Origin: DSNY01 sp037446035
GTDB taxonomy: Bacteria; Pseudomonadota; Gammaproteobacteria; Burkholderiales; Burkholderiaceae_F
Direction: 5' to 3'
DNA length: 5,345 nt
NCBI GenBank assembly: GCA_037446035.1
Contig: JBBIJJ010000243.1
Location: 1-5,345 of the forward strand
Shown here one piece after another: positions 1 to 5,345 of the stretch. Positions within the stretch are counted from its first letter, which is position 1. Every line of letters starts with the position of its first letter. The position numbers were made by a program, and so were the translations under genes. The notes beneath the pieces are model-generated. The model saw only the letters and a list, made by a program, of their open reading frames with translations. It did not search any database and was not told where the DNA came from.

Positions 1-19
1 ACGAAATCTTCACAGATTC

Positions 20-1240
20 TCATTCCTGGCGCCGGGCGAGCAGTGTGCCGGCGAGCAGTGCATACGCGTGCCCCTCGGTGAAGTCGCGCAGCAGCGAATT
101 GAAGGTCGAGCCGAAGGCCATCGCGACCAGCAGCCCGATCGCCAGGTCGCGCCAGGCCGGATCCAGTTCACGCGCGCGACGGCCGTGCGCGACGAGCAGC
201 CAGACGAAGGCGCCAACGCCCAGCAGTCCGAGTTGCACGGCGAGTTCGGAAAACTCGCCGTGCAGGTTGCTGGTCGTCAATTGGCCGACCGCGGTGTGCG
301 CGCGCGGCAGCCGGGCGTGTTCCACCGGCACGCTGCCGCTGCCGTGACCCCAGATCGGCGAAACAAGCCAGATCCTCCCGGCGGCCTGCAGGAACTCGTA
401 GCGGGCGCCGAAAGAAGTCACCGCACCCGTCTGCCGGTACTGCTCCACCTCGGCGAACGTGAATCTGAGCCTCTGCACGAACGTGTCCGACGACAGGGCG
501 ACCGCGCCGAGCACCGCGACACCGATCAGCGCGGCCGACAGCGCGCGCCGCCAACCGGCGAGCAGCGCCGCCCATGTCAGCAGCAGCACCAGCAGCAGCA
601 GGTAGCCCGTGCGGCCGATCAGCAGCCACAGCACGTGCGCGGCGGCGGCCACGGCGCCGGCGCTCAACAGCGCGCGCAATGCGGGCAGGCGCGCCCAGCG
701 CGCCCCGCTGAGCGCGAAGAAAAACAGCAGCGCCGACACCCAGCTCTCGGTGATGTGGTTCTTGAACGCCACCGCGTTGCCGACACCGCCGCGTTCGGCC
801 TGCGGCAGCGCGCCGATGTGGATCAGCAGCGCCGCGACGAAAACGACCGCGCCGCCGGCGGCGAACGCGACGAGCACGGCGAGTTGCCAGCGGCGCTCGC
901 CCATCACGCCGAGCAGCATCGCGAGCAGGACCAGCTTGCGGTACTTCAGCACGTGGTCCAACGCCTCGGCGGCGCTCGCGCTGCTCCACGCGACGCCGGC
1001 GACGAACAGCGCGAACAGCGCCAGCGCGGCGCGTGCGACCGGGTCGTGCCAGGCGCGGCGCGCGCGCTCGGCGAGCTTTGGACTGGCGATCCACAACAGT
1101 ACGAACAGCGCGAACGCCGCGTTCGCGCCGGCCGTCGAAAACGGCAGCACGAATGCGGCGAGCACGGCCGCCGAGCGGGTCGCGCGGTCGCTCCACACGG
1201 CCCACCGGGCCGCGCCGCCCGCAAGCTGCGCGCTGCTCAC
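20..1240 (-). CDS. O-antigen ligase family protein (WaaL-like, Wzy_C type)
   Basis: Polytopic inner-membrane protein of 406 residues, a usual length for this family. WaaL proteins transfer undecaprenyl-diphosphate-linked O-antigen onto lipid A-core at the periplasmic face; related Wzy proteins polymerise O-units. Many hydrophobic segments are visible, roughly from residue 24 to about 260, then a periplasmic-loop region, then more membrane segments to the C-terminus. Family hallmarks are Arg280 in GARYEF, the glycine motif WGHGSGS around 297-303, and NLHGEF at 325-330 with His327 followed by a hydrophobic AVQLGLLG stretch. The C-terminal DFTEGHAYALLAG resembles proteobacterial ligases. I chose the GTG at 1240: it overlaps the upstream stop as GTGA and has GGAG 7 nt upstream. 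The frame stays open further upstream, but that part lies inside the glycosyltransferase gene and is Arg-rich shadow sequence. Heptosyltransferase and MsbA neighbours favour ligase over polymerase, but sequence alone cannot decide. Confidence 0.85.
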   Translation of the reverse strand: MSSAQLAGGAARWAVWSDRATRSAAVLAAFVLPFSTAGANAAFALFVLLWIASPKLAERARRAWHDPVARAALALFALFVAGVAWSSASAAEALDHVLKYRKLVLLAMLLGVMGERRWQLAVLVAFAAGGAVVFVAALLIHIGALPQAERGGVGNAVAFKNHITESWVSALLFFFALSGARWARLPALRALLSAGAVAAAAHVLWLLIGRTGYLLLLVLLLTWAALLAGWRRALSAALIGVAVLGAVALSSDTFVQRLRFTFAEVEQYRQTGAVTSFGARYEFLQAAGRIWLVSPIWGHGSGSVPVEHARLPRAHTAVGQLTTSNLHGEFSELAVQLGLLGVGAFVWLLVAHGRRARELDPAWRDLAIGLLVAMAFGSTFNSLLRDFTEGHAYALLAGTLLARRQE

Positions 1241-2184
1241 GCCGGGACTCCGGCAGCGCGCCCGAGGCGCGCCTGCACGCGCTGCCACACCGCATCGAAG
1301 TCGGGCCAGCCGTCGGAACCGCCCACCACGGCTGCGTCGGGCGTCCAAGGCCGCGTGCGTTTCGGCTCCGTCACGCCGAAGATCGCGACCAGCGGCGCGC
1401 CGACCGCAGCGGCGACGTGGCTCGGACCGCTGTCGTTGGCCACGACGAGCTGCGCGCCGTGCAGCAGCGCCGCGAAAGTCGCCACATCGGTCTCCGGCAG
1501 GATGGTCGCTGCCGGCAGCGCCGCGGCGACGACGGCGCGCTCGCCCGGACCGGGGCAGGCGACGACGCGTACGCCGTGCGCACGGAGTTCGGCGCCCAGC
1601 TTCGCAAACTCGGGCCATGCCTTAGGTCGACCGCGATGCCGTCCGACCGCAGCGGGACACAGCATCGTGTACGGACCGGCGATGCCTGCGCCCAGAAGCA
1701 GTTCTCGCGCGCGCGTGTGTGTGCGTGCGCCGAGCTTCAGGTCCAGCTTCGGCGGCATCGGTGCGTCGCTTGCGACGAAGCGGCGCGCCAGTTCGAAGTA
1801 GTACTCAACCGTGTGCATGTCGCGCGTCCACGCCGCGGGCAGGCCGATCGGTTGCGCCAGCAGCCAGCCGCGCGCTTCGGTCGTGTAGCCGACGCACGCG
1901 AAACCAGCCAACCGAAACTCCAGCGCGCTGCCGATCGAGTTCGTGAACAGCACTGCCCGCTCGCCATGCCGAGCGATGCGTGCCGCCCGCATGGTATCGA
2001 TCCGTTCGATCCACGATCCGCGCGGCGCCAGCACGGGCCAGCCATGAGCCTCGAAAAGCGCCGGCGCCCACGGCTTGCCGACCAAAGCGAGCGCATGACC
2101 GCTGCGCGCGAGCAGATCGAGCGCGGGCAGGCACATGCAGGCATCGCCGAGATGATTCGGCAGGCGGACGAAGAGCGTCGACAT
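1237..2184 (-). CDS. Glycosyltransferase family 9, ADP-heptose:LPS heptosyltransferase-like
   Basis: Cytoplasmic or membrane-associated GT-B glycosyltransferase of 315 residues, close to WaaC/WaaF length. The family moves L-glycero-D-manno-heptose from ADP-heptose onto Kdo2-lipid A or the first core heptose. The N-terminus has the family's strand-then-LGD pattern (VRLPNHLGDACMCLPAL), with Asp14 matching the catalytic Asp of WaaC. Lys188 in RPKAWPEF sits where WaaC/WaaF have the conserved KxW segment. NDSGPSH at 250-256, followed by VAAAVGAPLVAIFGVTEP, is the nucleotide-sugar binding signature. I prefer the ATG at 2184 because the conserved fold begins there. A GTG at 2241 would add 19 residues with no family match. 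Neither start has a good Shine-Dalgarno sequence, so the start is less certain than the gene. It is the first gene of a leftward pair, overlapping the ligase by 4 bp. I cannot tell heptosyltransferase I, II or III, so no symbol is given. Confidence 0.88.
   Translation of the reverse strand: MSTLFVRLPNHLGDACMCLPALDLLARSGHALALVGKPWAPALFEAHGWPVLAPRGSWIERIDTMRAARIARHGERAVLFTNSIGSALEFRLAGFACVGYTTEARGWLLAQPIGLPAAWTRDMHTVEYYFELARRFVASDAPMPPKLDLKLGARTHTRARELLLGAGIAGPYTMLCPAAVGRHRGRPKAWPEFAKLGAELRAHGVRVVACPGPGERAVVAAALPAATILPETDVATFAALLHGAQLVVANDSGPSHVAAAVGAPLVAIFGVTEPKRTRPWTPDAAVVGGSDGWPDFDAVWQRVQARLGRAAGVPA
1248..1251 (-). promoter_or_regulatory. Ribosome binding site for the O-antigen ligase GTG start
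   Basis: GGAG on the minus strand, 7 nt before the GTG at 1240, inside the last codons of the glycosyltransferase gene. It supports the GTG as the true start rather than the long upstream extension of the frame. Confidence 0.55.
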
Positions 2185-2365
2185 CGAAGCAAGGTGCTGC
2201 CGGAGCGGCTCAGCGGGTATTCTGCGGACCGTCACCGGCACGGTGCGGCGCGAGCGCCGGCGCGCCGCGCTTGCGACGGGGCCGGGGGACAGCGCGCCGA
2301 GCGCCCGGTACGCGAGTCATTTCCGTCACGCTCAGTAAACTAGCCTTCGGCCGACGACACGCGCG

Positions 2366-2371
2366 ATTGTA
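2366..2371 (-). promoter_or_regulatory. Candidate -10 element for the leftward LPS operon
   Basis: TACAAT on the minus strand matches the sigma-70 -10 consensus TATAAT at 5 of 6 positions and is conspicuous in GC-rich DNA. It lies about 180 nt upstream of the glycosyltransferase ATG. The -35 region at normal spacing reads about GTGGGT, which is poor, so this is a candidate only. Confidence 0.3.
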
Positions 2372-2454
2372 TCCGGCCGCTTTCACGCACCCACCATGCG
2401 CTCCCAAGACTCATCGATCCGGCGCGAGCCGTGCCCAGCGGGCCGCGCGCGGGC

Positions 2455-2458
2455 GGAG
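2455..2458 (+). promoter_or_regulatory. Possible ribosome binding site for msbA
   Basis: GGAG ends 10 nt before the ATG at 2469, slightly long but acceptable spacing. It favours this ATG over the long upstream open extension of the frame. Confidence 0.4.
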
Positions 2459-2468
2459 CGGACGCTCG

Positions 2469-4253
2469 ATGGCCGCTAGCCATGCCGCGGCGGCGCGGCC
2501 GAGCCTTGCGCGCGATCCGATCTTTCGCCGGATGCTGCGGCTGGTGCTCGCGCACAAGCCCGCGCTGGCCCTGGCCGTCGCCGCGATGCTGGCGACCGCG
2601 CTCACCGAGCCCTTGATCGCGCGCATGACCGGATTGCTGCTCGACCAGGGCTTTTACCAGCGCGACGCCGCCGCCGGGATCTGGGTGCCGGCGGGCTTCG
2701 TCGGCGTGTTCGTGCTGCGCGGACTGGCGAGCTTCGCCAGCACGTATCTGCTGAATCGCGTCTCGCAGGGCGTGCTGGTCGAGCTGCGCGGCCAGATGTT
2801 CGCGCGTCTGCTGCGCTGGCCGCAGACCACGCTGGAGAACACGCCGTCCGGAACCGTGATCGCGAAGTTCGTCAACGAGGCCACCAACGCGCTGAATCTG
2901 GCGGCGGAGGTGATGACCACGGCCGTGCGCGACTCGCTGACGGTGCTCGCATTGCTCGTGGTACTGCTCTATTACAACTGGCAGTTGACACTGGTAACGC
3001 TCGCGGTGGCGCCGCCGATCGCGCTGGTGCTGCGCGCGTTCGCGCGCCGGCTGCGGCGGCTGAACCTCGAGAACCAGCAGATGGTCGGCGTGATGACGCG
3101 CGCCGTGCAGGAGGCGCACGAGGGCGGCCGCGTGATCAAGGTCTACGACGGCTACGCGTACGAGAGCGAACGCTTCGCGGCGATCAACGCGCGACTGCGC
3201 CGGTTTGCGATGCGGATGCAGGTCGGCTACTCGGGGGCGACCCCGGTGACGCAGGTGATCGCCGCGATCGGCATCGCGTTCGTGATCGGCGTGGCGCTGT
3301 GGCAGGCGCGCAGCGCGCAGTTGTCGGCCGGCGACTTCATCACCTTTCTGACCGCCGCGCTGCTGTTGCTGCCGCCGCTGCGGCATCTGGCTGGCCTGAA
3401 CGGGCCGCTGGCGCGCATGCTCGCCGCCGGCGAGAGCGTCTTTGCGCTGATCGACTCGCACGAGGAGGCTGACACCGGCACGCGCACGATCGAACGCGCG
3501 CGCGGAGCGATCGCGTTCCGCGGCGTGTCGTTTCGCTATCCCGGCGCCGGGCAAGCAGCGCTCGACGATGTTTCTCTGGAGGTCGCGCCGGGCGAGATGA
3601 TCGCGCTCGTCGGCCCGTCCGGCGCGGGCAAGACGACGCTGATCAACCTGATCCCGCGCTTCGTCGAACCGACCGCTGGCGAGATCCTGCTCGACGGCAT
3701 CCCGACGCGCGAGCTGCGGCTGGCGAGCCTGCGCGCGCAGATCGCGCTGGTGTCGCAGGACACGGTGCTGTTCGACGACACGATCGCCGCCAACATCGCC
3801 TACGGCGCGCAGCGCGGCGCTTCGCTCGAGCGCATCCGCGCCGCGGCCGAGGCGGCTTACCTGCTGCCGTTCATCGAATCGCTGCCGCAGGGCTTCGACA
3901 CACCGATCGGCGAGAACGCGGTCAAGCTGTCGGGCGGGCAGCGCCAGCGGCTGTCGATCGCGCGCGCGCTGCTGAAGGACGCGCCGATCCTGCTGCTCGA
4001 CGAGGCGACTTCGGCGCTCGACTCGGAGTCGGAGCGCTACATCCAGGCTTCGCTCCAGCGCCTGATGCGGGGCCGCACGACCTTCGTCGTCGCGCACCGG
4101 CTGTCGACGATCGAGCGCGCCGACCGCATCGTCGTGCTCGAGGCCGGCCGCATCGTCGAGACCGGCCGCCACGCCGAACTGCTCGCGCGCGGCGGGCTGT
4201 ACGCTCACCTGCATCACATCCAGTTTTCTCATGCCAAGGAGGCCGTCGCATGA
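2469..4253 (+). CDS. msbA: Lipid A export ABC transporter permease/ATP-binding protein MsbA
   Basis: Homodimeric inner-membrane ABC exporter that flips lipid A-core from the cytoplasmic to the periplasmic leaflet using ATP. It has 594 residues against about 580 in E. coli MsbA, with a short Ala-rich N-terminal tail. The N-terminal half carries six expected membrane helices: hydrophobic blocks near 31-52 and 70-95, a pair around 155-195, and a pair around 260-310. The C-terminal ATPase is complete: Walker A GPSGAGKTT (382-390), Q-loop Gln430, signature LSGGQ (487-491), Walker B ILLLD (507-511) with catalytic Glu512, D-loop SALD and H-loop His543. The ending YAHLHHIQF strongly resembles MsbA's YAQLHKMQF, and TIAANIAYG and PIGENAVKLSGGQ also fit MsbA better than generic exporters. 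The ATG at 2469 is the first reasonable start; upstream the same frame is shadow sequence. It is transcribed away from the heptosyltransferase/ligase pair and overlaps the next gene as ATGA. Confidence 0.93.
   Translation: MAASHAAAARPSLARDPIFRRMLRLVLAHKPALALAVAAMLATALTEPLIARMTGLLLDQGFYQRDAAAGIWVPAGFVGVFVLRGLASFASTYLLNRVSQGVLVELRGQMFARLLRWPQTTLENTPSGTVIAKFVNEATNALNLAAEVMTTAVRDSLTVLALLVVLLYYNWQLTLVTLAVAPPIALVLRAFARRLRRLNLENQQMVGVMTRAVQEAHEGGRVIKVYDGYAYESERFAAINARLRRFAMRMQVGYSGATPVTQVIAAIGIAFVIGVALWQARSAQLSAGDFITFLTAALLLLPPLRHLAGLNGPLARMLAAGESVFALIDSHEEADTGTRTIERARGAIAFRGVSFRYPGAGQAALDDVSLEVAPGEMIALVGPSGAGKTTLINLIPRFVEPTAGEILLDGIPTRELRLASLRAQIALVSQDTVLFDDTIAANIAYGAQRGASLERIRAAAEAAYLLPFIESLPQGFDTPIGENAVKLSGGQRQRLSIARALLKDAPILLLDEATSALDSESERYIQASLQRLMRGRTTFVVAHRLSTIERADRIVVLEAGRIVETGRHAELLARGGLYAHLHHIQFSHAKEAVA
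4236..4242 (+). promoter_or_regulatory. Strong ribosome binding site inside the msbA 3' end
   Basis: AAGGAGG is a near-perfect Shine-Dalgarno sequence 7 nt before the ATG at 4250. It lies within the last msbA codons. With the ATGA overlap it suggests translational coupling with efficient independent initiation of the downstream gene. Confidence 0.8.
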
Positions 4254-4849
4254 GCGCCGCCACGAACACGCTGCCGATCAGCCGTTATCCGGTTCCCGAA
4301 CTGAAGGATCTGCCGGAGGACATCCGCGCGCGCATTCTCGCCGTGCAGGAAAAATCCGGCTTCATCCCGAACGTGTTCCTGACGCTCGCGCACCGGCCCG
4401 AAGAGTTCCGCGCCTTCTTCGCGTACCACGATGCGCTGATGGAGAAGCAAAGCGGACTGACCAAGGCCGAGCGCGAGATGATCGTGGTGGCCACCAGCGG
4501 CGCCAACCAGTGTCAGTACTGCGTCGTCGCGCACGGCGCGATCCTGCGCGTCCGCGCCAAGAACCCGCTGATCGCCGACCAGGTCGCGATCAACTACCGC
4601 AAGGCCGACCTCACGCCGCGGCAGCGCGCGATGCTCGATTTCGCGCTGAAGGTCGCGCTGAACTCGGCGGCCATTGCGGAGGTGGACTTCGAGGCGCTGC
4701 GCGCGCACGGCTTTACCGATGAGGACATCTGGGACATCGGCGCGATCGCGGCGTTCTTCGCACTGAGCAACCGCATGGCCAACATGATCGGGATGCGACC
4801 GAACGACGAGTTCTATTCTCTCGGCCGCGTGCCGCCGCCGTCGAAGTGA
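4250..4849 (+). CDS. Peroxidase-related protein, carboxymuconolactone decarboxylase/AhpD-like family
   Basis: Soluble all-alpha protein of 199 residues with no signal peptide or membrane segment. It matches the uncharacterised 'peroxidase-related enzyme' group within the carboxymuconolactone decarboxylase (CMD)/AhpD superfamily. The active-site pattern is present: Glu76, then Cys88-Gln-Tyr-Cys91, then His95. This reproduces the AhpD spacing (Glu118, Cys130, Cys133, His137 in M. tuberculosis AhpD), so a thiol-based peroxidase or disulfide reductase activity is plausible but unproven. Other recognisable parts are GFIPNVFLTLAHRPE near 37-51, a common N-terminal stretch of this group, and LTPRQRAMLDFALK in the C-terminal helical half. 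The start is fixed by the 4-bp ATGA overlap with msbA and the AAGGAGG site. A peroxidase-type protein coupled to an LPS flippase has no textbook link; protection of the envelope from oxidants is only a guess. The stop at 4847-4849 ends the operon as far as can be seen. Confidence 0.88.
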   Translation: MSAATNTLPISRYPVPELKDLPEDIRARILAVQEKSGFIPNVFLTLAHRPEEFRAFFAYHDALMEKQSGLTKAEREMIVVATSGANQCQYCVVAHGAILRVRAKNPLIADQVAINYRKADLTPRQRAMLDFALKVALNSAAIAEVDFEALRAHGFTDEDIWDIGAIAAFFALSNRMANMIGMRPNDEFYSLGRVPPPSK

Positions 4850-4998
4850 CGACGCGGACGTGACGGCGCGGCCCGCTGTGGGGGCGATTCGGGCGGCGCG
4901 GCTGCGCTGCGAGCGGCGTGCGCCGCTTGCTCGAACGGCGCGCAGGGCAGCGCCGCCGCGACAGCCGGCCGCCGTCTCCTGCGGCGGGTCGAGTGATC
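4850..4998. other. GC-rich intergenic spacer with hairpins, no canonical terminator
   Basis: No credible gene. Two small GC-rich hairpins are visible: AGCGGC/GCCGCT (4912-4917 with 4922-4927, 4-nt loop) and CCGCCG/CGGCGG (4969-4974 with 4982-4987, 7-nt loop). Neither is followed by a T-run, so a rho-independent terminator is not supported. Either could still stabilise the 3' end of the msbA operon transcript. Confidence 0.4.
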
Positions 4999-5002
4999 CT
5001 AG
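4999..5002. repeat. Left CTAG target duplication of the miniature element
   Basis: CTAG directly abuts the left inverted repeat, and an identical CTAG abuts the right one at 5271-5274. CTAG is its own reverse complement, so it could instead be the outermost part of the inverted repeat. Its fit to the YTAR duplications of IS5-type elements favours a target duplication. Confidence 0.55.
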
Positions 5003-5031
5003 GGTCTGTTGACATATGACTCACGCTTGCG
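5003..5031 (+). repeat. Left terminal inverted repeat
   Basis: Starts GGTCTGTTGACATATG. It pairs with 5242-5270 at 24 of 29 positions, the outer 16 bp with a single mismatch. It contains TTGACA at 5009-5014, a perfect -35-like hexamer pointing inward, but no -10 follows at 16-18 bp. Confidence 0.8.
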
Positions 5032-5131
5032 TGACCCCTCCAGAAGGCCCGCTATCCAAGAGCCAGGGGCGCGGGACGTGCGCCCAGTAAACCTTCGCAT
5101 GCACGCGTGCCGTGGCTTCTGGAGGGATCAC
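5031..5131. repeat. Internal inverted-repeat arm 1 of the miniature element
   Basis: GTGACCCCTCCAGAAG at 5031-5046 pairs with 5116-5131, 15 of 16 positions. Inside the loop are a smaller stem, GGGCGC/GCGCCC (5067-5072 with 5080-5085), and the 10-bp palindrome GCACGCGTGC at 5101-5110. Confidence 0.7.
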
Positions 5132-5138
5132 CCTGCGG

Positions 5139-5242
5139 GGCGGGCCGGCTCAGGGCGCATGGCGTTGTTGCGGCTCGGGTCCTTGGCGCGGGCCAAGGGT
5201 CTCGCTGCCCGCGCCTAGCCCTGCGCACCGATCCGGCCCGCC
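5139..5242. repeat. Internal inverted-repeat arm 2 of the miniature element
   Basis: GGCGGGCCGG at 5139-5148 pairs perfectly with 5233-5242. Further in, CAGGGC (5151-5156) pairs with 5218-5223, GGCG (5161-5164) with 5212-5215, and an apical hairpin CCTTGGC/GCCAAGG (5181-5187 with 5192-5198) has a 4-nt loop. This makes one long imperfect hairpin. Confidence 0.65.
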
Positions 5243-5270
5243 GCAAACGCGATCCATAGGTCAACAGACC
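5242..5270 (-). repeat. Right terminal inverted repeat
   Basis: Reverse complement of the left end with five mismatches over 29 bp. Read inward on the minus strand it begins GGTCTGTTGACCTATG. Confidence 0.8.
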
Positions 5271-5274
5271 CTAG
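5271..5274. repeat. Right CTAG target duplication of the miniature element
   Basis: Second copy of CTAG, directly after the right inverted repeat. Joining the outer flanks would give a pre-insertion site reading GATC-CTAG-ATTC. Confidence 0.55.
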
Positions 5275-5283
5275 ATTCCTCAC

Positions 5284-5307
5284 CACAGAGACACAGAGGC
5301 ACAGAGA
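5284..5307. repeat. Tandem CACAGAGN 8-bp repeat, three units
   Basis: Three consecutive units, CACAGAGA, CACAGAGG and CACAGAGA, preceded by ACC and followed by an A-rich stretch (AAGGCGAAAAATC). It is purine-rich and much less GC-rich than the genes. Similar ACCACAGAGACACAGAG-type tracts recur in intergenic regions of many unrelated bacteria, from memory. From 5275 to the window end I see no gene. Confidence 0.6.
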
Positions 5308-5345
5308 AAGGCGAAAAATCAAGTCCTTGCTCGCATTCCCCGCCT

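Larger units (their letters stand above)
2185..2468. other. Divergent intergenic region between the two LPS operons
   Basis: Both transcription units start from this 284-bp stretch. It is GC-rich near the glycosyltransferase start and has a more AT-containing island around 2315-2372. That island holds TAAACT (2336-2341, plus strand) and TACAAT (minus strand, 2371-2366) as possible -10 elements. I found no convincing -35 partner for either and no clear operator palindrome. The msbA reading frame is open through this region without a good start codon, and I read no protein in it. Confidence 0.5.
5003..5270. mobile_element. Non-autonomous miniature inverted-repeat element (MITE-like, possibly IS5-type)
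   Basis: A 268-bp element bounded by terminal inverted repeats and flanked by a direct CTAG. The outer 16 bp match at 15 of 16 positions (GGTCTGTTGAC, then A or C, then TATG), and similarity continues to 29 bp with five mismatches in total. It is too short for a transposase. The frames inside are short, and two of them begin in the terminal repeats (TTG at 5009 on plus, its mirror at 5264 on minus), giving similar first residues only because the ends are mirror images. GG termini with a CTAG duplication resemble the IS5 group, so a transposase of that type acting in trans is the inferred mover. The interior is rich in further inverted repeats. It sits downstream of the msbA operon, where insertion would do little harm. 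Element identity is inferred from structure, not from a recognised named family. Confidence 0.75.

Noticed and set aside
1241..1618. N-terminal extension of the O-antigen ligase frame
   Set aside because: It overlaps the conserved C-terminal part of the glycosyltransferase on the same strand and is Arg-rich; the GTG at 1240 has an SD and stop overlap.
68..1801. Long plus-strand open frame across the ligase and glycosyltransferase genes
   Set aside because: It is antisense to two genes with clear family motifs. Its product is Gln/Arg/Ala-rich without domains, as expected of a GC-rich shadow frame.
1980..2468. Upstream extension of the msbA frame
   Set aside because: It runs antisense through the glycosyltransferase start and the intergenic gap with no family similarity; MsbA proteins begin close to the ATG at 2469.
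2340..4232. 630-residue minus-strand open frame opposite msbA
   Set aside because: It mirrors msbA codon structure, is rich in Arg, Gln and Asp, and has no recognisable domain.
4969..4987. Rho-independent terminator after the msbA operon
   Set aside because: The hairpin is real on paper, but no T-run follows and it lies 120 bp after the stop.
4713..5024. 103-residue minus-strand frame from the element into the CMD gene
   Set aside because: It overlaps a well-supported gene in antisense and is low-complexity Arg-rich; judged a shadow.
5009..5264. Two short opposing frames inside the miniature element with similar starts (MTYDSRL and MTYGSRL)
   Set aside because: The similarity comes from the terminal inverted repeats. 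Both start at TTG and have no good ribosome site or family match.
5275..5345. CRISPR array start at the CACAGAG repeats
   Set aside because: Units are 8 bp in direct tandem with no spacers; no cas gene is present.

Overview
The window is very GC-rich DNA with dense bacterial coding. Proteobacterial lipopolysaccharide (LPS) genes place it in a Gram-negative host. The style of the O-antigen ligase and MsbA suggests a high-GC Betaproteobacterium (Burkholderiales-like) or a high-GC Gammaproteobacterium. No rRNA, tRNA or marker gene is present to settle this.

Left half, minus strand (20-2184): a two-gene envelope operon reading leftwards. A family-9 glycosyltransferase of the ADP-heptose:LPS heptosyltransferase type is followed by an O-antigen ligase/polymerase family membrane protein. 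The two genes share a GTGA overlap. Their order fits building the LPS core and then attaching polymer to it.

Centre, plus strand (2469-4849): a divergent operon reading rightwards. It starts with msbA, the lipid A-core flippase ABC transporter, with all ATPase motifs intact. An ATGA overlap and a strong ribosome binding site join it to a small peroxidase-related protein of the carboxymuconolactone decarboxylase/AhpD family. Together, the left and centre genes cover core glycosylation, flipping across the inner membrane and periplasmic ligation. The AhpD-like protein is the odd partner. The 284 bp between the two operons contains only weak promoter candidates.

Right end (4850-5345): no convincing protein gene. 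A GC-rich spacer with hairpins is followed by a 268-bp element (5003-5270) bounded by imperfect terminal inverted repeats and a direct CTAG on each side. It has the layout of a non-autonomous miniature transposable element (MITE), probably mobilised by an IS5-type transposase. Its interior holds two further inverted-repeat arms, so a whole strand can be drawn as a Y-shaped three-way junction. Just beyond it, three tandem 8-bp CACAGAGN units mark a short dispersed-type repeat.

The coding part looks ordinary. The structured element and the msbA/AhpD-like coupling are the points worth a second look. I do not see a clear novel multi-gene system.
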